In this document: positions 44,604-52,866 of the stretch, piece after piece | How the letters are laid out: each line of letters opens with the position of its first letter | Position numbering within the stretch: position 1 is the stretch's first letter | Assembly: GCF_036226665.1 (NCBI RefSeq) | Contig: NZ_CP109007.1 | Coordinates: 5,186,501-5,250,500 of the forward strand | Length of the DNA: 64,000 nucleotides | Origin: Streptomyces sp. NBC_00691 | GTDB lineage: Bacteria > Actinomycetota > Actinomycetes > Streptomycetales > Streptomycetaceae | Direction: 5' to 3' | The notes under the pieces: generated by a model | The model's input: only the letters and a program-made list of their open reading frames with translations | What the model was told of the DNA's origin: nothing | The model's database searches: none | Made by a program: the position numbers and the translations under genes

Positions 44604-45494
44604 ATGTCCGATCTCCCCGCCCGCCGTCTGCTGCTCGTGCACGCGCACCCGGACGACGAGTCGATCAACAACGGCGCCACCATGGCCAGGTACGCGGCCG
44701 AGGGTGCCCTCGTCACCCTGGTCACCTGCACGCTCGGCGAGGAGGGCGAGGTCATCCCGCCCGAGCTCGCCCATCTGGCCCCCGACCGCGAGGACCGGCT
44801 CGGCCCGTACCGGATCGGCGAACTCGCCGCCGCGATGGCCGAGCTCGGTGTCACCGACCACCGCTTCCTCGGCGGCCCCGGGCGCTTCCGCGACTCCGGA
44901 ATGATGGGCGTCGAGCAGAACAAGCGGGCCAACGCCTTCTGGAACACGGACGTCGACACCGCAGCCCCGTACCTCGTCGAGGTCATCAGAGAGACCCGCC
45001 CGCAGGTCCTCGTCACCTACGACCCCGACGGCGGCTACGGACACCCGGACCACATCCAGGCCCACCGGGTCGCCATGCGCGCCGCCGAACTCGCCGCCGA
45101 CCCCGGCTACCGCCCCGACCTGGGGGCGGCCCACACGATCGCCAAGATCTACTGGAACCGGGTCCCGCGCCCGGTCGCCGAGGCCGGCTTCGCCCGGCTC
45201 CGCGCCGAGGGCTCCGCCTTCCCGGCCGCCGCCGCGATCGACGACGTCCCCGGCGTCGTCGACGAGGAGTCGATCACCGCCGAGATCGACGCGGGACCGG
45301 AGCACACGGGCCGCAAGAGCGCGGCGATGGCCGCGCACGCCACCCAAGTCGCGGTCGACGGACCGTTCTTCGCCCTCTCCAACGACCTCGGCCAGCCGAT
45401 CTTCACCACCGAGTACTACGAGTTGGTACGAGGCGTGTCGGGCGCCCCCGAAGGCACCCGCGAGACGGACCTCTTCGCCGGAGTGGCCGCATGA
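44604..45494 (+). CDS. mshB: N-acetyl-inositol-glucosamine deacetylase MshB (mycothiol)
   Basis: 296 residues. The LmbE/PIG-L zinc site is present: AHPDDE near residue 15 and GHPDH at His147. NNGATMARYAAEGA and WNTDVDTAAPYL fit MshB. The enzyme deacetylates GlcNAc-inositol in the mycothiol pathway, the thiol redox buffer of actinobacteria. Mca is a related enzyme, but the length and context favour MshB. The last 4 bases overlap the next gene (ATGA). Confidence 0.9.
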   Translation: MSDLPARRLLLVHAHPDDESINNGATMARYAAEGALVTLVTCTLGEEGEVIPPELAHLAPDREDRLGPYRIGELAAAMAELGVTDHRFLGGPGRFRDSGMMGVEQNKRANAFWNTDVDTAAPYLVEVIRETRPQVLVTYDPDGGYGHPDHIQAHRVAMRAAELAADPGYRPDLGAAHTIAKIYWNRVPRPVAEAGFARLRAEGSAFPAAAAIDDVPGVVDEESITAEIDAGPEHTGRKSAAMAAHATQVAVDGPFFALSNDLGQPIFTTEYYELVRGVSGAPEGTRETDLFAGVAA

Positions 45495-45907
45495 GCCCCA
45501 AGCCGCCCGCGACGCCCAACCCGCCCAAGGCGCCGGCCGCGCCCGGTGCGTCCACCGTCTCCCGTAACGCCCGATTCGCCTGGTACGCGGGCCTGGTCGT
45601 CCTCGGCGTCCTCGTCGGAACCGCGGGCGCCCTCGTCCAGGCCGCCTGGCTCCCCGTCGGTCTGATCCTCGCCCTCCTCGCCACCGCAGCCCTCTTCTAC
45701 GGCGGGCTGCGGGCCACCGAGACCCAGGTCGGCGTCGTCGCGGGCGGCGTCGGCTGGCTCGTCGCCGTCATCCTGCTCAGCTTCGGACGCCCGGAGGGTG
45801 ACGGAGCGTTCGGCGGAGGCGTCGGCGAGCTGCTGTTCCTCTTCGGCGGCATGGCGATCGCTGTGATGTGCACCACGCTGGCCCGGCTGCCCCGACCGAT
45901 CCCGTGA
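45491..45907 (+). CDS. DUF6113-like integral membrane protein
   Basis: 138 residues with ATG 45491 overlapping the mshB stop. After a Pro/Ala-rich head of about 28 residues there are four hydrophobic helices (for example YAGLVVLGVLVGTAGALVQ and LPVGLILALLATAALFYGG). It is translationally coupled to mshB, but no biochemical link to mycothiol is known. The family name is from memory. Confidence 0.75.
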   Translation: MSPKPPATPNPPKAPAAPGASTVSRNARFAWYAGLVVLGVLVGTAGALVQAAWLPVGLILALLATAALFYGGLRATETQVGVVAGGVGWLVAVILLSFGRPEGDGAFGGGVGELLFLFGGMAIAVMCTTLARLPRPIP

Positions 45908-46082
45908 ACAGGACGACTTGAGTCCGCGGACGCCCCGACTTCGGCCGGATTGACCGTCGTCAGCCACCCATGGGTCAGCTATGTGACGGCGGCGACCAGT
46001 ATGGTGGTGCGCGCCGCCGAACCGCCCGGGTTATACGAGCATCAGCAAGAGCGGGCGGTGGAGCCAACCGGGAGATCCTGCT

Positions 46083-48335
46083 TTGAGTCGTGAAACTGGT
46101 CGAGAGACTGACAGTTCGTCCTCCGGCGCCCAGGGGCGCGGTGGAGCCGCGTATCCCTCGGGTACACCGCCGTACGGATCCCGCCAGTATCCGTCGCTCC
46201 ACCCCTCGCAGGACGCGCCGGAGGAGACCGCCGCCGCGCCCGCACCGCCGGAGGAGCCCAAGACCGAGACGACGCTGACGACCCGGATCCGGATCAACAT
46301 CCCGGGTTCGCGTCCGATCCCGCCGGTCGTGGTCCGCACCACGGTCAACGAGTCGCCCACGGCACCGCCGGCCACCGCGCCGGAGCCCGCTCCCGCCGCG
46401 GAGCCGGAGCCCGAGCCGGCGGCGGCCCCCGAGCCGCCGCAGGCCGAGGAGGCACCGAAGGCGAAGGAGACGAGCGACTGGTTCGCGCCCCGCAAGGCGG
46501 CGCCCCCGAGCCCGGCTCCCGAGCCCGCGCTGCCCCCGGCACCCGCCCCGGCCCCGAAGCCCGCTCCGGCCACCACCGGACCGGACGACCGTGGCACCGG
46601 CTTCGCGGGTTCCGCGACCTCCGGCGTCCCGACGGTCGGCAGCGCCCCGTCGAGCCGCCCGGTCCAGGGCCGGCCCGCACCGGGCAACCCGCTGTACGAC
46701 GGGGGCACGCCCGCGGGCGGCACCCCGATGTACCCGGGCACGCCCGCGGGCGGCACCCCCATGTACACGGGCACACCGCCCGGCGGGACCCCGAGGTACG
46801 ACGGAACCCCCGCCGGCGGCTCCCCGAGGTACGACGGCCAGGGCGCCGCGCACCCGGGCGCCGGGAACCCGCTCTACGACGGCACCCCCGCCGCCGGAAC
46901 CCCGATGTACACGGGCACACCGGCCGGCGGCACGCCCGCGTACCGCGGCCCGGCCGCGCCGACCGGCCCCACGACGGGCCCGGTCACGGGCACGGCGTCG
47001 CTGGGCGGTCAGCCGGGCGGTCAGGGCGGTCCGGCCGGCCTGGCCGGATCCACCGGACCGGGCCAGGGCGCGGGCTCCCCGTTCCCCGGGGGAACGCCCG
47101 GCGGCGCGCCCCGCATGACCGACGACACCGCGATCCTCACCCCGCAGGCACCCGCGCCGACCGCCCCCGGCCGGGGCGGCCCGGGCGGACCCGGCGGAAA
47201 GCGCGGTCCGGGACGACCGGCCGACGGCGGCAACGGACACGTCTCCGGCGACACCCTCACCAGCGGCATCCCGGTCGTCCCGCCGAAGGCGGCCCGACCG
47301 AACCCCGCCCCCCGCACCGAGGAGCAGGCGCCCCCGGCCCCCGCACCCCGCCCCGCCCCCGCCGCCGACCGCGCCGCTCCCGCGAAGAAGGGCCGCTCCA
47401 AGCTGGTCCTCGCCGCCGTCGGAGTCTTCGGCCTCGCCGGCGTCGCCTACGGCGCCGGGCTGCTCCTCAACCACTCCGACGTCCCGAAGGGGACCACGGT
47501 CCTCGGCGTGGACATCGGCGGCGGTACGAAGGAGGAGGCCGTCAACAAGCTGGACGCGGCTCTCGGCAAGCGCGCCGGGACCCCGCTCCAGCTCGGCATC
47601 GGCGGCGAGAAGGTCCAGCTCGCCCCGGACAAGGCGGGCCTGGCGCTCGACAGCGTGGAGACCGTGCGCGCCGCCGCGGGCAGCGACTACAACCCCGTCT
47701 CGGTCATCGGCTCCCTCTTCGGCGGCGAGCGGGTCGCCAAGCCGGTCTTCCCGGTCGACGAGGAGAAGCTCGCCGTCACCCTCGCCGACCTGGCCGGCAC
47801 GTCCGCGTCGGCGACCGAGGGCACGATCCTCTTCGCCCCGAACAAGGTGACGCCCGTCGAGGGCAAGGCCGGCAAGGGTCTGGACGTCCAGCGCTCGATG
47901 ATCTCGGTCCGGGACGCCTTCCGCGCCCAGGTGGAGACGGGGCAGACCAAGCTGGTCGAGCTGCCGGTCACCAACCGTCAGCCGACCGTCAGCAAGGCCG
48001 AGGTGGACCGGGCGATGAGGGAGTTCGCGACGCCCGCGATGTCCGACCGGATCACCATCCGGGCGGGCGGCAGGGAGATCCAGTTCGGCCCGGCGCGCTC
48101 GCTGCCGCAGATCCTCTCCATGAAGGCCGCCGGCGGCCGCTTGGAGGCGGTCTACGACACGAAGGCCATCGAGCGGCTCCTCGACGGCGCCTTCAAGGGC
48201 ATCGTGATCACCAAGGCCGACGGCACCAAGCACGAGGTCTCGGCCGACGACGTGGCCTCCGTGATGCGCGAGGCGCTCCTCGGCAGGACCAAGAACGAAC
48301 GCACCAAGACGATCGACCTGAACCCGAAGGGCTGA
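46083..48335 (+). CDS. Repeat-rich membrane protein with peptidoglycan-binding-like (VanW-type) domain
   Basis: 750 residues from TTG 46083, with CGGGAGA about 9 bases before it. Residues 1-200 are Pro/Glu/Ala-rich and 201-289 hold tandem repeats of the type GTPAGGTPMYTG. A transmembrane helix at about 439-462 (KLVLAAVGVFGLAGVAYGAG) divides the long cytoplasmic part from an outside domain that begins VPKGTTVLGVDIGGGTKEEAVNKL, the pattern of the putative peptidoglycan-binding domain found with VanW and L,D-transpeptidases; a second copy appears near residue 560. No catalytic Cys/His pair is seen. Confidence 0.8.
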   Translation: MSRETGRETDSSSSGAQGRGGAAYPSGTPPYGSRQYPSLHPSQDAPEETAAAPAPPEEPKTETTLTTRIRINIPGSRPIPPVVVRTTVNESPTAPPATAPEPAPAAEPEPEPAAAPEPPQAEEAPKAKETSDWFAPRKAAPPSPAPEPALPPAPAPAPKPAPATTGPDDRGTGFAGSATSGVPTVGSAPSSRPVQGRPAPGNPLYDGGTPAGGTPMYPGTPAGGTPMYTGTPPGGTPRYDGTPAGGSPRYDGQGAAHPGAGNPLYDGTPAAGTPMYTGTPAGGTPAYRGPAAPTGPTTGPVTGTASLGGQPGGQGGPAGLAGSTGPGQGAGSPFPGGTPGGAPRMTDDTAILTPQAPAPTAPGRGGPGGPGGKRGPGRPADGGNGHVSGDTLTSGIPVVPPKAARPNPAPRTEEQAPPAPAPRPAPAADRAAPAKKGRSKLVLAAVGVFGLAGVAYGAGLLLNHSDVPKGTTVLGVDIGGGTKEEAVNKLDAALGKRAGTPLQLGIGGEKVQLAPDKAGLALDSVETVRAAAGSDYNPVSVIGSLFGGERVAKPVFPVDEEKLAVTLADLAGTSASATEGTILFAPNKVTPVEGKAGKGLDVQRSMISVRDAFRAQVETGQTKLVELPVTNRQPTVSKAEVDRAMREFATPAMSDRITIRAGGREIQFGPARSLPQILSMKAAGGRLEAVYDTKAIERLLDGAFKGIVITKADGTKHEVSADDVASVMREALLGRTKNERTKTIDLNPKG
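46683..46951 (+). repeat. Coding tandem repeat GTP(A/P)GGTP-x-Y
   Basis: About eight imperfect copies of a 10-12 residue unit (GTPAGGTPMYPG, GTPAGGTPMYTG, GTPPGGTPRYDG, GTPAGGSPRYDG and so on), within the cytoplasmic part of the peptidoglycan-binding-like protein. Confidence 0.85.
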
Positions 48336-48353
48336 CAGCCCGAGCGGCCCACC

Positions 48354-48390
48354 CCGAGCCCCCGCCCGAAGACATCGGGCGGGGGCTCGG
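48354..48390. terminator. Bidirectional terminator between convergent genes
   Basis: A 16-bp perfect stem (CCGAGCCCCCGCCCGA and complement) with AGACA loop, 18 bases after the repeat-protein gene and facing the DUF1304 gene. Confidence 0.85.
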
Positions 48391-48427
48391 CGCGTGGCGG
48401 GGACGGGGGACGCGCGGGGGGTGCGCC

Positions 48428-48802
48428 TCAGTAGTGGGCGACGAGGACGGCGGAGAGGGCGAGCGCGCCGGGGAGAGCCTGGGCGAAGAGGATGCGGCGG
48501 TTGGCCGTGGCGGCGCCGTAGAGGCCGGCGATGACGACGCAGGACAGGAAGAAGACCCGGACGCGGAAGGCGATCGGGCCGTCGGCGATGAGGCCCCAGA
48601 CGAGCCCGGCGGCGAGGAAGCCGTTGTAGAGCCCCTGGTTGGCGGCCATGGCGGCGGTGTCACGTGCCGTCTTCGCGTCGAAGCCGGAGAAGCGACGGCC
48701 GGTCTCCTTCTCCCACAGGAACATCTCCATCACCAGGATGTAGGCGTGCAGCAGGGCGACGAGGGCGACGAGGATGTCTGCGGTCAGCGGCATGGCCCGC
48801 AT
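48428..48802 (-). CDS. DUF1304 membrane protein
   Basis: 124 residues with four hydrophobic helices. ILVALVALLHAYILVMEMFLWE near the start and AANQGLYNGFLAAGLVWG in the middle are DUF1304 signatures. The function is unknown. The start could also be ATG 48793. Confidence 0.85.
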   Translation of the reverse strand: MRAMPLTADILVALVALLHAYILVMEMFLWEKETGRRFSGFDAKTARDTAAMAANQGLYNGFLAAGLVWGLIADGPIAFRVRVFFLSCVVIAGLYGAATANRRILFAQALPGALALSAVLVAHY

Positions 48803-49015
48803 TCTGCCGCCGGGCGTGCGGGGGACGGGGGACGGCGCGCACGGGCGCGCGCGGGGCGGTTCGCGAGGATGAATGGTTAATTCCGGATCCTGAACTCACC
48901 ATCAGGAAATAGTCTTAAAAGCTCGACGGCGGAGCCCTCCGACCGGGAAACTGTCTGCAACGGGCCTGCACACAGGCCTCGTTGGACATAGTCCGCATCA
49001 CATCCGGGGGATGAC

Positions 49016-49546
49016 ATGGCAGGAACCGCTCGTCGTTGGGCTGCGCGCATATCGGGCGTGGGAGCCGCTTCGGCAATGATTTTCGGCGGTACGGCGGGTA
49101 CGTCGTTCGCGATCGAGAACCCGCCCACGGTCACGATCAGCGTGAACTTCGGCGTGGTCGCGACCACGCACCCGGACACGGTGGGGTGCAACGGCTACAA
49201 GGTGGTCGGGACGGGGACGGCAGGCGGGGCACCGGTGAACGGTGCGGCCTGGGCGCAGGACGAGGTGGCGTGTACGGCCACCGTCCCCGGCACGTACGAC
49301 ATCAAGGGGACGGCGACGCTGACGGAGAGCGACGGCGACAAGCTCTTCATCAGCTACGAGCTGTCGGCGCCGCTGACCTCGGACACGATGGTCTACCCGT
49401 CCGGCACGTTCAAGATCTTGAAGGGTGAGGGCAACTTCGAGGACTCGACCGGCGGCGGCCAGATGAGCGCGAAGGTCAACCTGCTGGACCACGCCCACGC
49501 CAGCGCCACGCTGACGGGCTACATCCGCAAGTACTGGCAGGTCTGA
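49016..49546 (+). CDS. Secreted protein, possibly allene oxide cyclase-like barrel
   Basis: 176 residues with a signal peptide of about 32 residues (ending TSFA). The mature part is beta-strand rich. SGTFKILKGEGNFEDSTGGGQM resembles the G-x-G-x-F-x-x-A-T-G turn of dirigent/allene-oxide-cyclase barrels, but the match is weak. It has two cysteines that could bond (GCNGY and ACTAT). The DNA just upstream is AT-richer than the surroundings. Confidence 0.7.
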   Translation: MAGTARRWAARISGVGAASAMIFGGTAGTSFAIENPPTVTISVNFGVVATTHPDTVGCNGYKVVGTGTAGGAPVNGAAWAQDEVACTATVPGTYDIKGTATLTESDGDKLFISYELSAPLTSDTMVYPSGTFKILKGEGNFEDSTGGGQMSAKVNLLDHAHASATLTGYIRKYWQV

Positions 49547-49556
49547 TCCACCCCTG

Positions 49557-49596
49557 CCGCCACCGCCCGCCGAGGACGCCCGGCGGGCGGTGGCGG
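49557..49596 (+). terminator. Terminator of the secreted-protein gene
   Basis: A 16-bp perfect stem (CCGCCACCGCCCGCCG and complement) with an 8-base loop, 10 bases after the stop. Confidence 0.8.
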
Positions 49597-49739
49597 TCCC
49601 GCTCCCGGCGCCGGACAGGTCGCGGCGCGTTCCGCGGCGACGGGTCCGGACCGCTCGGGTTCGGGTCGTCGCAGATTGCGGGCCCCCGCGAAATCCCCTC
49701 GTGCCGAGGTCCCTTCGCCCGATATGATCATCCCAAGGG

Positions 49740-49812
49740 CGGGGTCGTAGCACAGAGGTAATGCGCCGCGATGACATCTCGGAGGACGCCGGTTCGAATC
49801 CGGTCGCCCCGC
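49740..49812 (+). tRNA. Aberrant tRNA-like element, possible tRNA-Val (GAC) or tRNA pseudogene
   Basis: A 73-base cloverleaf can be drawn. The T arm is perfect: GCCGG-TTCGAAT-CCGGT. The variable loop is AGGAC. The anticodon arm CCGCG-ATGACAT-CTCGG has T33 and anticodon GAC, with one C-T mismatch. The D arm GCAC-AGAGGTA-ATGC has GG in its loop and one mismatch. The acceptor is 7 bp only if T49745 is bulged; outside it GG/CC would extend to 9 bp. No CCA is encoded. It may be a degenerate tRNA or an unusual functional one. Confidence 0.45.
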
Positions 49813-49837
49813 CCCCTCACCCTCGGAGGCCGCGCTC

Positions 49838-50320
49838 GTGCGTGTACGGACGGCCCAGGCCGTGGCTCTGCTCTCGACGGGGCTGCTCACCGGTGCCTTC
49901 GGTTACGGCGCGGCCAATCTCGTTCCCGCCTTCCGCGCCGTGCCCCTCGACATGCGGCTGGACTTCCACACCCAGCTGATGACGACGAACGGCATCACCA
50001 TGCAGACGGCGATGGCGCTGGCCTTCCTCAGCTCCCTGGCCCTGGCCGTCCTGACCCGGGGCCGCGCACGCCTGCTCGCCGGCGTCTCGGCGCTGCTGGT
50101 CCTGGCGTCCTTCCTGATCACCCGGTTCGGCAACGTGCCGATCAACGGCCGCATCAAGCATTGGGCCGCCACCTCCGCCCCGGCCGACCACGCGGAGATC
50201 CTGCACCGCTGGGAGCTCTTCAACCTCGCGCGCACGTCCACGGCCCTCGTCGCCTTCGTCGTGCTGATCGCCCTCGTGGTGAGCGCGCCCCGCGAGGACC
50301 GCGTCGCACCGCGCCCGTAG
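49838..50320 (+). CDS. DUF1772-like membrane protein
   Basis: 160 residues from GTG, with CTCGGAGG upstream. Four hydrophobic helices and the conserved pattern NVPINGRIKHW between helices 3 and 4 fit DUF1772 (anthrone oxygenase-like) proteins. It begins 26 bases after the tRNA-like element. Confidence 0.8.
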   Translation: MRVRTAQAVALLSTGLLTGAFGYGAANLVPAFRAVPLDMRLDFHTQLMTTNGITMQTAMALAFLSSLALAVLTRGRARLLAGVSALLVLASFLITRFGNVPINGRIKHWAATSAPADHAEILHRWELFNLARTSTALVAFVVLIALVVSAPREDRVAPRP

Positions 50321-50411
50321 CCGCCCCGCACCCCGCCCCGCCCCAGGACGCGCCCGGCCTCGCCGGCTGCCCGGCTGCCCGGCTTCGTTCTGCCCGGTCG
50401 ACAGGACACCC

Positions 50412-51326
50412 TTAGTTCAGCCGTGCCCGCGCCGCCTGGGCCCTGCGGCGGACCGTCGTCGCCGACTCCGGGTCCACCGCGTCCATGACCTGCGCGTACG
50501 CCTCCATCTCCGCCGCCCCCGTCAGGAAGTCCCCGCGCTGGACGAGCAGCTCGGCGCGCTCGTAGCGGAGTCTCGCCGGGTGGGACGGGAGGAGCAGGGA
50601 GAGTTCCACCGCCCACAGGGCCACGTCGGAGCGCTCCGGCCGGGGGGCCGCCCAGGCGCGGATGTTGTTGAGGACCCGCAGCACGATCGCGCCCGGCTCG
50701 GCCGGCCGGAGCATCGAGCGGTCCAGGGCCTCGCCCGTCGCGCTCGTCACCAGGAGCTCGGCGTCCGGGCCCGTCATGGCCCGGCCGCCCGCGAAGGGGT
50801 CGGCCAGGTTGAGGTCGGCGGGGTCGCCGAAGCCCACGACGAAGTGGCCGGGCAGCCCGAGCCCGTACACGGGAGCGCCGGCCCGCCGGGCGACCTCCAT
50901 CCAGACGACGGAGAGCAGGATCGGCAGGCCCCGGCGGCGCCTGAGCACCTCGTGCAGGAGCGAGGACTCCAGGCGCTGGTAGTCGGCGGGCACGCCCTCG
51001 AAGCCCTCCCGGGTGCCGAGGAGCTCGGCGAGGGCGGTGGTCCAGTCGCCGACGATCCGGGTGGCGTACGGGACGAGTCCGGCGAGGCGGTCGAGTTCGA
51101 TCTCGGCCTCGTTCAGGACGTGCCGGGTGACGGTGGGGTCGGCCACCGCTCCGATCAGCAGGCAGAGCCGGGCGAGGTCGGGTCGTTCCGACCGTGCCTC
51201 CTCCGCGAACTCCCGCCGCCAGTCGGGCGGGTCCGGGCCCTCGAAGGGGTCCTCGCCCGCCGCCCCGTCCCGCCCTGGCGGTCCGTCCCCCGGTCCGTCC
51301 TCCGGTGGTGGTACGTCCTCCGTCAC
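50412..51326 (-). CDS. SirB1-like transglutaminase-fold/TPR protein
   Basis: 304 residues from GTG 51326, which overlaps the upstream stop as GTGA; ATG 51338 is also possible. After a Pro/Asp-rich head, LLHEVLRRRRGLPILLSVVWMEVARRAG and LPGHFVVGF match the SirB1 transglutaminase-like core. The C-terminal 90 residues contain TPR-like helices. The typical catalytic Cys is replaced by Ser/Val in LLSVVW, so it is likely non-enzymatic. The function is unknown. Confidence 0.8.
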   Translation of the reverse strand: MTEDVPPPEDGPGDGPPGRDGAAGEDPFEGPDPPDWRREFAEEARSERPDLARLCLLIGAVADPTVTRHVLNEAEIELDRLAGLVPYATRIVGDWTTALAELLGTREGFEGVPADYQRLESSLLHEVLRRRRGLPILLSVVWMEVARRAGAPVYGLGLPGHFVVGFGDPADLNLADPFAGGRAMTGPDAELLVTSATGEALDRSMLRPAEPGAIVLRVLNNIRAWAAPRPERSDVALWAVELSLLLPSHPARLRYERAELLVQRGDFLTGAAEMEAYAQVMDAVDPESATTVRRRAQAARARLN

Positions 51327-52384
51327 GCCTCCGCCCATCGGTAGTGGTGGTAGTGGTGGTGCGGCGCGAAGCCCATTCCGTCGTACAGCGCTCGCGCGCC
51401 GTCGTTGTCCGCCTCCACCTGGAGCCAGGCCGCCGACGCGCCCTCGTCGAGGGCCCGCCGGGCGAGCGCCGTCATGACGGCCGTCGCCAGGCCCCGGCGC
51501 CGCTGCTCGGGGTCCACCTCGACGGCCATGAAGCCGGCCCAGCGTCCATCGACCACACAGCGTCCGATCGCCGCCGGTACCTCTCCGGTGCCCGGCACGG
51601 ATGCGAACCACACACTCGGGCCGGACGTCAGCACCGACCGTACCGCCGGGCCCGGTTCACCGAAGCGCTGATAGCGGCGGAGCCACGTGTCGTCGACGGT
51701 CCGGGAGAGGCGTATGGCGGAGATGTCGGCGTCCAGGTCGCCGATCGGGGCCAGTGCCGCGATCCGTACCTCGGCGGAGACCTCACGCCGCCAGCCGTGC
51801 CGGTCGAGGGCCGCGCAGAGCAGCTCCTGGGTGCCCTCGGCGCCGGTCGCGGTCTGGACGTACGCGGGGAGCCTCCTGGCCTCGTACCACGCGCGCACGT
51901 GCGTCAGGGCGTCGGCGATCGGCAGCCCCGGATCGCCGAGCGGGAGCACCGAGTTGGCCCGCCGGGTGAAACCGTCGGAGGCCCGCAGGGTCCACTCGCC
52001 GAGCTCCTCGCTCTCGACCGGCCGCCACGCGCGCGCGGTGGCGCGGGCCAGCTCGGGGAAGGTCGCGGAGGGGCCGCGACGGCGGGCCGGAGCGGGTGGG
52101 ACGGTCTTCCCTGCGACCAGGGCGGGTTCCGCGATCCGGACGCTCTCACCGCTCTTTCGTGTGATCAGCAGCACAGAGTTGTCCCATGATGTGAGAACGC
52201 CGACCGCGTCGGTGAACTTCTCACCCTCCGCCGCCGAGTCCGTCACGCACCGAACGGAGACACGTTTTCCCACGTCAGCGCTGGTGATTCGGATCTCAAG
52301 GCGCCCTCCGCCGGTGAATTCCACAGCTTCTCCGCCCCTCCTGTTCGGATCGCCCCCAAGAACGGAGATACTAGGTGCGGGCAT
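51323..52384 (-). CDS. GNAT N-acetyltransferase with N-terminal SH3-like domain
   Basis: 353 residues. Residues about 25-90 are a small beta domain (VGVLTSWDNSVLLITRKSGE), and the last 110 a GNAT fold with the acetyl-CoA loop EQRRRGLATAVM. The two-part layout resembles mycobacterial Rv0428c. The C-terminus is His/Tyr-rich (PHHHYHHYRW). The substrate is unknown. It is divergent from fdxA and coupled to the SirB1-like gene. Confidence 0.87.
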   Translation of the reverse strand: MPAPSISVLGGDPNRRGGEAVEFTGGGRLEIRITSADVGKRVSVRCVTDSAAEGEKFTDAVGVLTSWDNSVLLITRKSGESVRIAEPALVAGKTVPPAPARRRGPSATFPELARATARAWRPVESEELGEWTLRASDGFTRRANSVLPLGDPGLPIADALTHVRAWYEARRLPAYVQTATGAEGTQELLCAALDRHGWRREVSAEVRIAALAPIGDLDADISAIRLSRTVDDTWLRRYQRFGEPGPAVRSVLTSGPSVWFASVPGTGEVPAAIGRCVVDGRWAGFMAVEVDPEQRRRGLATAVMTALARRALDEGASAAWLQVEADNDGARALYDGMGFAPHHHYHHYRWAEA

Positions 52385-52436
52385 CGACGACGCCGCGCTC
52401 CCGCGCAGACCAGCCCTATCGAGGAGGAACGACAGC

Positions 52437-52757
52437 GTGACCTACGTCATCGCGCAGCCTTGTGTCGACGTGAAGGACAAGGCGTGCATCGAGGAGTGCC
52501 CCGTCGACTGCATCTACGAGGGCAAGCGGTCCTTGTACATCCACCCGGACGAATGCGTCGACTGCGGGGCCTGTGAGCCGGTCTGCCCGGTCGAGGCGAT
52601 CTTCTACGAGGACGACACCCCGGAGGAGTGGAAGGACTACTACAAGGCGAACGTCGAGTTCTTCGACGACCTCGGTTCGCCCGGTGGTGCCTCCAAGCTC
52701 GGCGAGATCGAGCGCGACCACCCCTTCATCGCCGCCCTGCCGCCGCAGAACGGCTGA
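52437..52757 (+). CDS. fdxA: Ferredoxin FdxA (7Fe type)
   Basis: 106 residues from GTG 52437 with GAGGAGG 9 bases upstream. Cysteines 9, 17 and 50 suit a [3Fe-4S] cluster and CVDCGAC plus CP the [4Fe-4S], with extra Cys21 and Cys25. The C-terminal half ends HPFIAALPPQ as in actinobacterial FdxA. It donates electrons to cytochrome P450s and other reductases. A hairpin separates it from dapC. Confidence 0.94.
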   Translation: MTYVIAQPCVDVKDKACIEECPVDCIYEGKRSLYIHPDECVDCGACEPVCPVEAIFYEDDTPEEWKDYYKANVEFFDDLGSPGGASKLGEIERDHPFIAALPPQNG

Positions 52758-52779
52758 TCGACCGCTTTCAGGTCGCATC

Positions 52780-52814
52780 CGGTCCCGTACGGCGTCGGCC
52801 GCCGTACGGGACCG
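52780..52814 (+). terminator. Terminator between fdxA and dapC
   Basis: A 15-bp perfect stem (CGGTCCCGTACGGCG and complement) with TCGGC loop, 22 bases after fdxA. dapC begins 52 bases later, so its transcripts may be read-through or start there. Confidence 0.75.
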
Positions 52815-52866
52815 AGGCGTTTCCCGACGCCTCACCCGCGTACGCACAGGAAGTGAGAGCCAACCC

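Noticed and set aside
46683..46951. Possible CRISPR or intergenic repeat array
   Set aside because: Repeats are in-frame, have no constant spacers, and encode GTPxGGTP units.
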